50,872 nucleotides of DNA from Planctomycetota bacterium (GTDB lineage Bacteria; Planctomycetota; UBA1135; GCA-002686595). Numbering within the stretch: position 1 is the stretch's first letter; each line of letters begins with the position of its first letter. A program made the translations under genes and the position numbers. The notes under the pieces are model-generated. The model was not told the origin of the DNA, searched no databases, and saw only the letters and a list, made by a program, of their open reading frames with translations. The stretch covers positions 1 to 50,872 of the forward strand of contig JANQEJ010000182.1 of NCBI GenBank assembly GCA_028278425.1, given 5' to 3'. Positions 38,266-50,779 of the stretch are shown here, in pieces.

Positions 38266-38840
38266 CAGCACCGCCCTCCGGCGACGAGGCTGTCGGCGGA
38301 GCTGCCGAGCGCCTCGCGGAGCAGGGCCACCGCGCGCGAGTAGCGCTTGCGCACGGCGTCGGTGTTGCGTCCGAGAGCGCGACCGACGGCGGAGAAGGGA
38401 AGTCCTTCGAAGAGGCGGAGCTCCACGGTGCGCCGCATGCCCTCCGGGAGCTTCTCGATGGCGTCGTGCACGATCGACGCCGCTTCCCGGCGTTCCAGCG
38501 GCTCCGACGGGCCCTCGCCGTCGTCGCTGAGCCGCGGGCCGAGCTCGTCTTCATCGATGCTCGCGTCCCGCCGCGAGGCGTGATGGCGGGCGGACCGCCA
38601 GTGGTCGCGGATCTTGTTGCGGACGATGGAGAAGATCCAGGGCTCGAGCTCGCGCCGGACGTCGAAGCCGTCGAGGCCGCGGTGGATGTTCAAGAAGATG
38701 TCCTGCGTCAGGTCCTCGGCGGTGTGCTCGTCGACGACCATGCGGCGGACGTACGTGTAGATCCGCTCGAAGTACTCGTCGAACAGCTCGGTCAGGGCTT
38801 GGGGCTCGCGGGCTTTCAGTCGTTCGGTGAAGGCTTGCAT
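38262..38840 (-). CDS. ECF-family RNA polymerase sigma factor
   Basis: A 192-residue sigma-70 factor: region 2 is FDEYFERIYTYVRRMV, DEHTAEDLTQDIFLNIH and WIFSIVRNKIRDHWR; region 4 is IEKLPEGMRRTVELRLFEGLPF and ALGRNTDAVRKRYSRAVALLREAL. The last residues (AGGRCC) carry a terminal Cys pair. The ATG at 38840 lies 20 bp after the stop of an AhpD-like gene on the same strand; no anti-sigma gene is adjacent. Its stop overlaps the aminotransferase stop in CTAG. Confidence 0.93.
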   Translation of the reverse strand: MQAFTERLKAREPQALTELFDEYFERIYTYVRRMVVDEHTAEDLTQDIFLNIHRGLDGFDVRRELEPWIFSIVRNKIRDHWRSARHHASRRDASIDEDELGPRLSDDGEGPSEPLERREAASIVHDAIEKLPEGMRRTVELRLFEGLPFSAVGRALGRNTDAVRKRYSRAVALLREALGSSADSLVAGGRCC

Positions 38841-38860
38841 CGCTTTGCTCCGTCGAGGGG

Positions 38861-39406
38861 TCACGGGGCCTCGCGGCTCTCCACCGGCGGAAAGTCCACT
38901 TCGGTGCCGGCCACGAGGTTGAAGGTGTTGGTGAGCTGCTGGAGGCCTACGAGGACGATCAGCTCGGTGATCTGGGGTTCGTCGAAACCCGCCCGTCGGA
39001 TCCGAGCCAGGTCGGCTTCCGCGACGCGGCCCCCCGTCGCGACGATGCGGCGCGCGAAGCTCAGGGCCGCGTCGGTCCTCCGGTCCGGGGATGCGCCGCG
39101 GCGGGCGTCGGCGATCTCCTCGTCCGACAGCCCGACTGCCGCCCCGGCTGCCGAATGGGCAGCCAGGCAGTAGCCGCAGAGGTTCGACTCGGCGACGGCC
39201 AGGGAGACCTGCTCGCGGAGCCGGGGCGAGAGGGCCCCCTCCGCAAGCGCCGCGGAGGCGTCCAGAAGGGCTGCCAGGGCCGCCGGGGAATGGGCCAGCG
39301 TCCGGAAGAGGTTCGGGACGCTCCCGAGCTCGTCGCGGACACGGTCGAAGAGCTCCTGGATCGCGGAAGGGGCTCGGTTGGCGTCGATGGGGGCGAGATG
39401 GGGCAT
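38861..39406 (-). CDS. AhpD-like / carboxymuconolactone decarboxylase family protein
   Basis: A 181-residue protein of the CMD/AhpD fold. The redox active site is NLCGYCLAAHSA, with Cys77, Cys80 and His84 in the C-x-x-C-x-x-x-H arrangement of alkylhydroperoxidase-type members. Helices ELFDRVRDELGSVPNLFRTL and TELIVLVGLQQLTNTFNLVAGTE match the family. It probably reduces peroxides or serves a related thiol-redox role. It starts the small leftward operon with the ECF sigma factor, an arrangement known for oxidative-stress sigma factors, and is divergent from a sigma-54 activator gene. Confidence 0.9.
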   Translation of the reverse strand: MPHLAPIDANRAPSAIQELFDRVRDELGSVPNLFRTLAHSPAALAALLDASAALAEGALSPRLREQVSLAVAESNLCGYCLAAHSAAGAAVGLSDEEIADARRGASPDRRTDAALSFARRIVATGGRVAEADLARIRRAGFDEPQITELIVLVGLQQLTNTFNLVAGTEVDFPPVESREAP

Positions 39407-39518
39407 GAGGGACTGTCAAAGCAGGAGACGTGCCAGTACGGCGCCGGGATGCAACTTGTTGCGAAATAAGGAATTAGAGGGCTCTGGATTGTAACGAGCC
39501 CTTACGGAAAATCGTGAA
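39407..39518. promoter_or_regulatory. Divergent control region with two inverted repeats
   Basis: This 112-bp gap between the AhpD-like operon and the sigma-54 activator gene holds GCAAC-TT-GTTGC (39451-39462), and then AGGGCTC (39478-39484) with GAGCCCT (39496-39502) around 11 bases. An A+T-rich stretch (about 39463-39477) lies between them. Such symmetrical elements are typical of operators, and the region must carry the start signals for both directions. No -24/-12 sigma-54 promoter (GG-N10-GC with context) could be assigned with confidence. Confidence 0.45.
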
Positions 39519-41174
39519 ATGGCGAGTGTTCGCAACACCCTCGCGACATATCGTGGGATCTTGATGTCTGGGATGCCGACCCAGGAATCGCCCGTCGAGT
39601 TCGAGTCCCTGAAGCGGCTCCTGCTCGACATGGCCCGCGAGCGCTCGGTGGACCGCCTCCTCAAGCTGGTGGTCGACCGGCTGGCCGAGCGCCCGATGCT
39701 GGCCCTGGCGCGGATCTGGATTCTGGGGACGGGGGACATCTGCCCCTCCTGCCCGATGCGCGCGGAGTGTCCGAGCCAGGAGCGGTGCCTCCACCTCGTC
39801 GCCAGCGCCGGAACGCCCCGCGATCCCGGCGCCGACTGGTCGCGGCTCGACGGCGACTTCCGCCGCTTCCCCATCGGCGTGCGCAAGGTCGGGCACGTGG
39901 CGAAGTCGAGGGACGCGGTGGTCGTTCGCGACATCAAGAAGGACGCGACCTGGATCGCCCGGCCCGACTGGGCGCGTCGGGAGCAGATCCGCGGCTTTGC
40001 CGGTCAGCCTCTGCTGTTCAAGGGAGAGGTGCTCGGCGTGCTCGCCGTGTTCCCGCGCATCCCCGTGCCCGAGGACGGCGTCGTCTGGCTGCGTATCGTC
40101 GCCGACCATCTCGCCGTTGCGATCGCGAACGCGCGCGCCTTCGAGGAGATCGAGTGCCTGCGCAACAAGCTCCAGGAGGAGTGCGAGTACCTGCGGGAGG
40201 AAGTGCGCGAGGCCCAGGCCTTCGGCGAGATGATCGGCGAGAGCCCAGCGCTGCGCGCCATCGAAGAACAGATCGAGCTGGTCGCGCCGACCGAGGCGAA
40301 CGTCCTGATCCTCGGGGAGTCCGGAACGGGCAAGGAGCTCGTCGCCCGCGAGATCCACCGGAGGAGCGAGCGCCGCGACGGCCCGCTCGTCCGCGTCAAC
40401 TGCGCGTCGATCCCGCGCGAGCTCTACGAGAGCGAGTTCTTCGGGCACGCGCTCGGCGCCTTCACCGGGGCCGTCGCCGACCGCGCCGGGCGGTTTGAGC
40501 TGGCCGACGGCGGCACGCTCTTTCTCGACGAGGTCGGTGAGATCCCGCTCGAGCTGCAGGCAAAGCTCTTGCGCGTTCTGCAGGAGGGCCAGTTCGAGCG
40601 CGTCGGAGAGGAACAAACGCGCACCGCCGACGTGCGCATCGTCGCGGCGACCAACCGCGACCTGAAGGCCGAAGCCGACGCGGGCAGGTTTCGCCAGGAC
40701 CTTTACTACCGGCTCAACGTGTTTCCCGTCGAAGTCCCGCCACTGCGGGACCGGTCGGAGGACGTGCCTCTCCTCGCGCAACACTTCGTCCGGGCGTCCG
40801 CGGCGCGGTTGAACCGCACGGCTCCGCGCCTGACGCAGGCCGACCTGCTCGAGCTCCGCAGCTACCGCTGGCCCGGCAACGTGCGCGAGCTCCAGAACGT
40901 GATCGAGCGCGCCGTGATCACCGCCCGCGGCGGCCGCGTCCGCATCGAGCTCTCCACGGACGAAGCGAAGCCTCCCCCCGGGCCCGACCCGCAGAGCTCC
41001 CAACCGGAGGTCGTACCCGAAGCGGAAATGCGCCGGCGCGAGAAGGCCAACCTGCGGGCGGCCCTCGAGCAGGCGAACTGGAAGATCTCAGGCGCCGGCG
41101 GCGCCGCCGAGCTGCTCGGCATCAAGCCGACGACGCTCACCTCGCGGATCAAGAAGCTGGGGCTGAAGCGGTGA
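39519..41174 (+). CDS. Sigma-54-dependent activator with Cys4 GAF domain and Fis-type HTH
   Basis: A 551-residue bacterial enhancer-binding protein. The N-terminal GAF-like domain (about 40-215) contains a four-cysteine cluster, Cys75, Cys78, Cys84 and Cys90 ([16 protein letters not shown]). After a short coiled coil (about 215-240) comes the AAA+ domain (about 240-470): Walker [18 protein letters not shown] in [12 protein letters not shown], Walker [12 protein letters not shown], and [23 protein letters not shown]. The C-terminal Fis helix-turn-helix is [23 protein letters not shown]. It activates sigma-54 promoters when its sensor is triggered. The cysteine cluster could bind a metal, an Fe-S cluster or a redox signal. 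GDPD follows with a 4-bp overlap (GTGA). Confidence 0.92.
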   Translation: MASVRNTLATYRGILMSGMPTQESPVEFESLKRLLLDMARERSVDRLLKLVVDRLAERPMLALARIWILGTGDICPSCPMRAECPSQERCLHLVASAGTPRDPGADWSRLDGDFRRFPIGVRKVGHVAKSRDAVVVRDIKKDATWIARPDWARREQIRGFAGQPLLFKGEVLGVLAVFPRIPVPEDGVVWLRIVADHLAVAIANARAFEEIECLRNKLQEECEYLREEVREAQAFGEMIGESPALRAIEEQIELVAPTEANVLILGESGTGKELVAREIHRRSERRDGPLVRVNCASIPRELYESEFFGHALGAFTGAVADRAGRFELADGGTLFLDEVGEIPLELQAKLLRVLQEGQFERVGEEQTRTADVRIVAATNRDLKAEADAGRFRQDLYYRLNVFPVEVPPLRDRSEDVPLLAQHFVRASAARLNRTAPRLTQADLLELRSYRWPGNVRELQNVIERAVITARGGRVRIELSTDEAKPPPGPDPQSSQPEVVPEAEMRRREKANLRAALEQANWKISGAGGAAELLGIKPTTLTSRIKKLGLKR

Positions 41175-41977
41175 GCTGGCCGGCCAAAGCCTCGGCGCTG
41201 GCCGTCGCGCTCATCGCCGCCTGCGCCGGGCCGCGTGTCACGGAGCCCCAGGTGATCGCCCACCGCGGTAACTCGTCCGAGGCGCCGGAGAACACGCTCG
41301 CGGCGGTGCGGTCGGCCCTCTCGCTTCCCGAGCCGATTCCCTATGTCGAGATCGATTTGCACGCGACGGCCGACGGCGAGCTCGTGGTGATCCACGACAC
41401 GACCCTGGACCGCACCTGCGACCGTGGCGGCGAGGTGGCGCAGCTCACCTTCCAAGAGGTTCGCGCCGCCCGAGCCGGCTTCGCCTCCGAGTTCGGCGAC
41501 GCCTTCTCGGGAGAGCTCGTCCCCTCGCTCGACGAAGTGCTGGACGCCGTGCGCGACACCAACACCGACGTCATGATCGAGATCAAGCCAAACGGTCTCG
41601 GCGACGACGTCGCCCGCCGGATCGCGGCGCGCGGGGAGCTCGACAGGCACGTGATCGCGAGCTTCCACGCCGACGTCGTCCTGGCCGCCTCGCTCGCGGA
41701 GCCGCGCTGCCGGACCGTCTTCGTCGTCGGTGGCGAAGCCGCGGAGGAGCATGTCGAGCTGGCGGGCGTGATCGGCGCGGAGTTCCTCGCGGTCAACCAC
41801 GAGGCCGTTACGCCCGAGCTTCTTTCCCGCGCGCACGCCCTCGACATCGTCGTGTGGGCGTGGACCGTTGACGACGAGACGCGCGCGGCGGAGCTTCTCC
41901 GCCTCGGCGCAGACGGGATCATCACGAACCGGCCGCGTGCGATCCGTCCGGAACGACCCTCCCGTCCAGGATCCTGA
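41171..41977 (+). CDS. Glycerophosphodiester phosphodiesterase lipoprotein
   Basis: A 268-residue GDPD with a lipobox (LIAAC, Cys18), so probably anchored outside the cytoplasm. The TIM-barrel markers are VIAHRGNSSEAPENTL, VEIDLHATADGELVVIHDTTL, VMIEIKP and VVWAWTVDDE, in the expected order. It hydrolyses glycerophosphodiesters to glycerol-3-phosphate and an alcohol. It starts with GTG overlapping the stop of the sigma-54 activator, and its last 56 bases overlap the end of the convergent ABC ATPase gene. Confidence 0.93.
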   Translation: MSWPAKASALAVALIAACAGPRVTEPQVIAHRGNSSEAPENTLAAVRSALSLPEPIPYVEIDLHATADGELVVIHDTTLDRTCDRGGEVAQLTFQEVRAARAGFASEFGDAFSGELVPSLDEVLDAVRDTNTDVMIEIKPNGLGDDVARRIAARGELDRHVIASFHADVVLAASLAEPRCRTVFVVGGEAAEEHVELAGVIGAEFLAVNHEAVTPELLSRAHALDIVVWAWTVDDETRAAELLRLGADGIITNRPRAIRPERPSRPGS

Positions 41978-42611
41978 TCCGACGATCCGCACGCTCCGCC
42001 AAGCTCAGGTCGTGCGTCACGAGGACCAGCGTGATGCCGCGCTCGTCGCGCAACCCGCTCAAGAGGTCGAGCACGCGCTTGCCCGCCGCCTGGTCGAGGT
42101 CACCGGTCGGCTCGTCCGCGAGCACGAGCTTCGGCTCGTTGGCGAGCGCGCGCGCGATCGCCACGCGCTGGCGTTGACCGCCGGAGAGCTGGTTCGGCCG
42201 GTGGCGGGCGCGGTCGGCGAGCTCGACCGCTTCGAGCAGCTCGGCGGCGCGACGCCGGCGCTCGGCGCGCGGAACGCGCAGCGCCACCAGCGGCAGCTCC
42301 ACGTTCTCCGCGGCGGTGAGCGTCGGGATCAGGTTGTGGAGCTGGAAGACGAAGCCGATCGAGCGCGCGCGCACGCGGTCGAGGCGCCGCTCGCTCGCGA
42401 GGTCGACGCCGTCCAGGACGACCGTGCCGCCGTCGGGCCGGTCGAGGGCGCCGAGCATGTGCAGGAGCGTGCTCTTCCCGCTTCCCGACGGTCCGATCAC
42501 GCTTACGAACTCGCCGCGGTCGAGCGCGACGTCGACGCCGTCCAGGGCGCGGATCCGGCCCTGGTCGTAGGTCTTCACCAACCCCTCGGCGATGAGTACC
42601 GCGTCCTTCAT
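41922..42611 (-). CDS. ABC transporter ATP-binding protein (MacB/LolD type)
   Basis: A 229-residue ATPase of the MacB/LolD (3.A.1.122/125-like) class. Walker A is IGPSGSGKSTLLHML, the Q-loop FVFQLHNLIPTLTA, the signature LSGGQRQRVAIARAL, Walker B VLADEPTGDLD, and the H-loop LVTHDLSLAE. It works with the permease encoded just upstream on the same strand; their genes overlap by four bases (ATGA). The export substrate is unknown (lipoprotein, peptide or drug-type cargo are all known for relatives). The gene end overlaps the convergent GDPD gene by 56 bases. Confidence 0.93.
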   Translation of the reverse strand: MKDAVLIAEGLVKTYDQGRIRALDGVDVALDRGEFVSVIGPSGSGKSTLLHMLGALDRPDGGTVVLDGVDLASERRLDRVRARSIGFVFQLHNLIPTLTAAENVELPLVALRVPRAERRRRAAELLEAVELADRARHRPNQLSGGQRQRVAIARALANEPKLVLADEPTGDLDQAAGKRVLDLLSGLRDERGITLVLVTHDLSLAERADRRIRILDGRVVPDGSHAAGS

Positions 42612-43717
42612 TCGTACCTCAGCGCCGCGATCGGGGTGATGCGCACCGCGCGGAAGGCGGGGTAGGCGGCGCCGACCGTGCCCATCGCGATCGCGACGGC
42701 GAAGGCTTCGGCGAACACGCGCGGGCCGTAGTCGCCCGCCACCCAGCCGAGCTGGCCGACCATGGCGATCGCCTCGACGCCGGCGACGCCGATCCCGATG
42801 CCCAAGAAGCCTCCGAGCACGCACACGAGCACGCCCTCCAGGAGGATCTGGCGCAGGATCATCGCCTTGCTCCACCCGATCGCCTGCAGGACGCCGATCT
42901 CGCGGGTGCGCTCGAAGACGCTCATCAGCATCGTGTTCATCACGCCGATGCCGCCGACGACGATCGCGAGGATGGTGAAGACGCGCACGCCCTGCTCGTT
43001 GAGCTCGAACTCGTCGAAGGTGTCGACGAGCTTCGTCGGTTCGGAGACCTTGACGTCGGGGAAGGCCTCCTCGATGCGCGTCGCCGCCGCGGTGATCGCC
43101 TCCGGCGCGATGTCCTCGATCTCCACGAGGACGGTGCTGAGCTTGCCCTCCAGGCCGGCGAGCCGCTGCGCGTCTTCGATCCGGAGCAGCCCGCCGCCGG
43201 TGTAGAGCGGGACCTGGGCTTCGAAGATGCCGACCACCTCGAACTCCTCGTCCGCCATCACGAGGGTGTCGCCGACGCCGAGCTCGAGGTGCTCGGCCAC
43301 CATGTCGCCGAGGCAGATCGCCAGCCCGTCGCAATCCGCCGCGTAGAGCTCCTCACCCGCGACGACGCGCGTCTCGGAGAAGAACGGGCTGCCGGGCGTC
43401 ACGCCGAAGAGGAAGAAGAGCGGATTCCCCTCGACCTGCTGGAGGCCCCAGAAGAACGGATGCGCCGCGACGACGCCTTCCGTCGCGGCGATCTCCTCCG
43501 CGATCTCCTCCGGCAGGTAGGAGAGGAACGGATCCGACACGCCCTTCTTCGTCACGACGAGGTGCGAGTCGCCCGCGGCGAAGAAGGTGTTGAACTGCGA
43601 GCGAAAGCCCTGCGAGACGGAGATCAGCGCGACCACCGTCGCGACGCCGAGCGCCACGCCGAGCACGGTCAGGATCGTGCGGATCCGGCGGCGCAGCAGG
43701 TTCTTCAAGGCGAACAT
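42608..43717 (-). CDS. ABC transporter permease (MacB/FtsX-like)
   Basis: A 369-residue MacB-type permease: one N-terminal transmembrane segment ([22 protein letters not shown]), a large extracytoplasmic MacB_PCD domain (about 45-245), and three C-terminal segments ([58 protein letters not shown]) with the FtsX signature [19 protein letters not shown]. Such permeases are mechanotransmitters that drive periplasmic partners. No membrane-fusion (MacA) partner is encoded in the window. A 7-bp inverted repeat sits directly before the ATG. Confidence 0.92.
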   Translation of the reverse strand: MFALKNLLRRRIRTILTVLGVALGVATVVALISVSQGFRSQFNTFFAAGDSHLVVTKKGVSDPFLSYLPEEIAEEIAATEGVVAAHPFFWGLQQVEGNPLFFLFGVTPGSPFFSETRVVAGEELYAADCDGLAICLGDMVAEHLELGVGDTLVMADEEFEVVGIFEAQVPLYTGGGLLRIEDAQRLAGLEGKLSTVLVEIEDIAPEAITAAATRIEEAFPDVKVSEPTKLVDTFDEFELNEQGVRVFTILAIVVGGIGVMNTMLMSVFERTREIGVLQAIGWSKAMILRQILLEGVLVCVLGGFLGIGIGVAGVEAIAMVGQLGWVAGDYGPRVFAEAFAVAIAMGTVGAAYPAFRAVRITPIAALRYE

Positions 43718-43739
43718 GGGGCGTCAGGGTATACGCCCC
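43718..43739. promoter_or_regulatory. Inverted repeat abutting the permease start codon
   Basis: GGGGCGT (43718-43724) and ACGCCCC (43733-43739) around eight bases, ending immediately at the first base upstream of the permease ATG. On the minus-strand transcript this makes a GC-rich hairpin occupying the place of a ribosome-binding site; the opposite gene starts at 43792. It may reduce translation initiation or be an operator. Confidence 0.4.
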
Positions 43740-43791
43740 CCGCTTTCAAAGCTTCGCGCTTCTCCGGCCGCGCCAAGTATCATCGCGAGCC

Positions 43792-47090
<3,299 letters not shown>

Positions 47091-47103
<13 letters not shown>

Positions 47104-48515
47104 CCGCGGTCTCTCTCGCCGCCGCCGTTGCGGCGTGCGCGTCGTCCGCCGCGCCGGAGAGCCGCGGAACCCGCCCGAACGTCGTCCTGATCCTCGCCGA
47201 CGACCTCGGGATCGGCGACGCGCGCTGCTACAACCCCGCGTCGAAGATCCCGACGCCCCATCTCGACCGGCTGGCGCGCGAGGGGATGCGGCTGACCGAC
47301 GCGCACTCGCCGTCCGCCGTGTGTACGCCGACGCGCTATGCGCTCCTGACCGGGAGGTACGCGTGGCGGACGTCGCTCAAGTCCGGCGTGCTCTGGGGCC
47401 GGTCGCCGCACCTGATCGAGCCGGGACGGATGACGCTCGCCTCGCTCCTGAAGGAGCACGGCTACGCGACGGCCTGCATCGGCAAGTGGCACCTCGGTTT
47501 CGGGGACGCCGAGGAGACCGACTACAGCCGCCCGCTCCGGCCCGGTCCACTCGAGGACGGCTTCGACGCCTTCTTCGGGATTCCCGCGTCGCTCGACATG
47601 GTGCCGTACCTCTACGTGCGCGACGACCGCCCGGAGCAAATGCCGACGGGAACCGTCGCCGGCAGCAAGCACCGCCGGCAAGGTGGCGGCGGCTTCTGGC
47701 GCGGAGGCGACTGCGCGCCCGATTTTCGCCACGAGGAAGTTCTGCCGCGGATCACCGACGAGGCGGTGAGTTGGATCGGCGCGCAGACCGAGCCCTTCTT
47801 CCTCTACTTCCCGCTGACCGCGCCGCACACGCCGTGGCTTCCGTCCGACGAGTTCCGCAACGCGAGCGAAGCCGGCTACTACGGCGACTTCGTCGCGATG
47901 GTCGACCAAGCGATCGGGCGCGTGCTCGCGGCGCTCGACGAACGCGGGTTGACTGAGAACACCCTCGTCGTCGTGACGAGCGACAACGGCTCCCACTGGC
48001 CGGTCGGCGACGTCGAGAAGTTCGGCCACGCCGCGAACCTCCACTACCGCGGGCAGAAGGCCGACGTCTGGGAGGGCGGCCACCGCGTGCCGTTCCTCGC
48101 TCGCTGGCCGCATCGCATTCCGGCCGGCGCCGTGCGCGACGATCTGCTCTGCCTCACCGATTTGATGGCGACGTTCGCCGCCGTCGTCGGCCGCGAGCTG
48201 CCGCCCGGCGCGGGCGAGGACAGCGTGGACCAGCTCGCGGTGTTGCTCGACGAGGAGCTCGAGACACCCGCGCGATCGAGCGTCGTCAACCACTCGATGA
48301 GCGGCGTCTTCGCCTGGCGCGACGGCCGCTGGAAGCTGATCCTCGGCCGCGGCTCCGGCGGCTTCACCGCGCCGCGCAAGATCGAGCCGCAACCGGGAGA
48401 GCCGGAGGGACAGCTCTACGACCTGCTCGAGGACCCCGCCGAGACGACGAACCTCTGGCTCGAGCGGCCGGAGCTCGTGGCGGAGCTGCGCGCGCGGCTC
48501 GACCGTGTACGGTAG
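47091..48515 (+). CDS. Formylglycine-type sulfatase, lipoprotein
   Basis: A 474-residue predicted lipoprotein (GTG start at 47091; AVAAC lipobox). The first metal motif is [14 protein letters not shown], the active-site loop [18 protein letters not shown] with Cys78 in C-T-P-T-R suited to formylglycine conversion, then [21 protein letters not shown], and [11 protein letters not shown] as the second metal site. It ends with the usual C-terminal [16 protein letters not shown] segment. Unlike the two TPR-tailed relatives, this one keeps the Cys nucleophile and so should hydrolyse sulfate esters after maturation by FGE (not encoded here). It overlaps the upstream fusion gene and is followed 5 bp later by the kinase, so a three-gene operon is likely. 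Confidence 0.93.
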
Positions 48516-48520
48516 GGCCG

Positions 48521-50779
48521 ATGTCCATCGAGGATCTCGTCGCCGAGTTCATCGAGCGTCGTGAGCGAGGCGAGCTGCAGAGCGTCGATTCGTTCGTCGC
48601 GGAGTATCCCGACGGCGGCGAGGAGCTCCGCGACGCGCTGCGGCGGCTCGAGGAGGCCGAAGGGCTCTTTCCCGAGCGGCCCGGCGATCTTCCCGAGCGC
48701 ATCGGGGACTACCGCGTCCTGGGAGAGATCGGGCGCGGCGGGATGGGACGCGTTCTCCGCGTCGAGCACGTCGAACTCCCGGGCGAGCCGCGCGCGCTGA
48801 AGCTCCTCAACCCGGTCTCCGAGGTGAGCGGGCGCCACCTCGAGCGCTTCCGCCGCGAGGCCGAAGCGCTCAGCGGGATCGAGCATCCCGGGATCGTGCG
48901 CGTCTTCGAATTCGGCGTGGCGAGCGGGTCCTCCTACCTCGTGATGGAGCTCGTCGAGGGGGAGAGCCTTGCCGAGCGCCTGGCCGCCGCGCGCGAGCAC
49001 GGCGCGCTCGACCTTCCCGGCGCCGGCGACGAGGCTCAACGCGCGGCGCGAATGATCGCGGCGCTCGCGCGCGCCGTCGCCGCGGCCCACGCGGCCGGCG
49101 TGCTTCACCGCGACATCAAGCCGCACAACGTGCTCCTGCGCTCGGACGGCTCGCCGGTGCTCGCCGACTTCGGCCTGGTGCACCGTCCGGACGAGCCGAC
49201 GCTGACGCAGACCGGCGACGTCCTCGGGACGCCGCAGTACATGTCGCCCGAGCAGGCCCGCGGCGAGCGCCTGGACGAGCGGGCCGACGTGTTCGGCCTC
49301 GGCGCGGTGCTCTACGAGCTCCTGACCCTCGCGCCGCCGCGTCCGGGCACCGACTCCTGGTCCGTCCTGAGCGCCGCGCGCAGCCGGCCGGTCGAGGCGC
49401 TTCGCCGACGCGACGCCGCGGTGACGGGCGAGCTGCGCCCGGTGCTCTACCGCGCGCTCGCCTTCGCGCGGGACCACCGCTACGCGAGCGCCGCGGAGCT
49501 GGCGGACGATCTCGAAGCCTTCTCCGACGGCGGGCCCGTGCGGGCGCGCTCGGCGTCGCCGGGGGAGCGCGTCGCCGAGCTCTGGATGGTCCGCAGCCGC
49601 GAGATCCTCATCGCCGCCGTTGCCGTGCCCGCGGCCGCGTTGCTGCTCGTCCTGTCCCCGCTCGCCGGCGATGCGGGCGGCGACCTGGAGCTCGCAGAGG
49701 GGGTGCGCGCCGCGCTGACCGCCTGGGTGGACGAGGACGAAGCCGGCGCCGCCGAAAGCGCCGCGGCGCTGCTCGCGATTGCGCCCGACGATCCCACCGC
49801 GCTCTTCCTCGCCGATTGGTGCGCGGGCGAGGTTCCGGAGAGCTCGGCGGACGCAGCTCTTCAGCGCTTGATCGAGGCCGAGGCCGCGTTGCGGGAGGAG
49901 GGCTTCGACGCGGCGCGCCCGTTGTTCAAGGAGGCCGAGAAGCTCGCGCCCGAGGCGCTCCTGCCGAAGCTCCTGCTCGGGCTCGCCGCTTTCGACGCCG
50001 GAGAGACGTTCCAGGCGACCACCGCTCTGTCGGCCGCCGTCATCGAGCTTCCCGAGTCGTCCGTCATCCACGGCAGGCTCGCGGGAGCGCTCTACGAGTC
50101 CGAGCGCTTCGTCGACGCCGAGATCCACTACGAAGCCGCCGTCCGCCTCGCTCCCGAGGACAAGGACGCCTGGATGCGGCTCTCGAAGACGCGCTATCAC
50201 CTCAACGACTACGAGGGCGGCGTCGCCGCGGCCGAGCGCGCGGTCGAGCTGGCCGCGGTCGAGGACGACTGGGACCGCGCGCGTTACGGCGCGCTGCTCG
50301 ACGCCGTGGGCCGTCCGGAGGAGGCGCAGCGCATCCTGCGCGCGACGCTCGAGCGCGTTCCGGACTCACCGAAGACGAGCTTCTTCCTGGCGCACTCGCT
50401 CGATCGCGACCACCGCGTCGCCGAGGCGCGCGACCAATACCAACACGCGCTCGATCTCGATCCGAACTTCGTCGACGCGCTGATGTGTCTCGCCTGGATC
50501 TGCTCCGGGAACGCCGGGGAGGGCTGTGAGCCGTGCACGGCGGAGTACGAGCGGCATCCCGAGCTCGAGGACCACGCGGCGGCGGTCGAGTACGTGCTGC
50601 GGGCCCTGCGCATCGACCGCGGGGTCGGCGACCGCGTCGTGCCCACGATCGTCCTGATGGGCGGGCGGATGGAGGACGTGACCCCCGTCGTGGAGCTCCT
50701 GGAGGAGCTCAAGGACGAGGCGGAGGAGAACTTCGAGCAGATCGGGCGCCTGGAGTGGGCGCTGCGCAAGCTCCGCTAG
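48521..50779 (+). CDS. Membrane Ser/Thr protein kinase with C-terminal TPRs
   Basis: A 752-residue Hanks-type kinase with the N-terminal segment common in Planctomycetota (LVAEFIERRERGELQSVDSF). The kinase domain (about 65-340) has IGRGGMGRVLRV, the ATP lysine in PRALKLL, HRDIKPHNVLL (Asp198), DFGLVH, and GTPQYMSPEQARGE. One transmembrane segment is at about 361-382 (REILIAAVAVPAAALLLVLSPL). The rest is a TPR solenoid (for example HGRLAGALYESERFVDAEIHY, AVRLAPEDKDAWMRL). The C-terminus LEWALRKLR is followed by TAG interlocked with an IS630-type transposase stop. The protein probably senses or binds extracytoplasmic partners through the TPRs. Confidence 0.92.
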   Translation: MSIEDLVAEFIERRERGELQSVDSFVAEYPDGGEELRDALRRLEEAEGLFPERPGDLPERIGDYRVLGEIGRGGMGRVLRVEHVELPGEPRALKLLNPVSEVSGRHLERFRREAEALSGIEHPGIVRVFEFGVASGSSYLVMELVEGESLAERLAAAREHGALDLPGAGDEAQRAARMIAALARAVAAAHAAGVLHRDIKPHNVLLRSDGSPVLADFGLVHRPDEPTLTQTGDVLGTPQYMSPEQARGERLDERADVFGLGAVLYELLTLAPPRPGTDSWSVLSAARSRPVEALRRRDAAVTGELRPVLYRALAFARDHRYASAAELADDLEAFSDGGPVRARSASPGERVAELWMVRSREILIAAVAVPAAALLLVLSPLAGDAGGDLELAEGVRAALTAWVDEDEAGAAESAAALLAIAPDDPTALFLADWCAGEVPESSADAALQRLIEAEAALREEGFDAARPLFKEAEKLAPEALLPKLLLGLAAFDAGETFQATTALSAAVIELPESSVIHGRLAGALYESERFVDAEIHYEAAVRLAPEDKDAWMRLSKTRYHLNDYEGGVAAAERAVELAAVEDDWDRARYGALLDAVGRPEEAQRILRATLERVPDSPKTSFFLAHSLDRDHRVAEARDQYQHALDLDPNFVDALMCLAWICSGNAGEGCEPCTAEYERHPELEDHAAAVEYVLRALRIDRGVGDRVVPTIVLMGGRMEDVTPVVELLEELKDEAEENFEQIGRLEWALRKLR

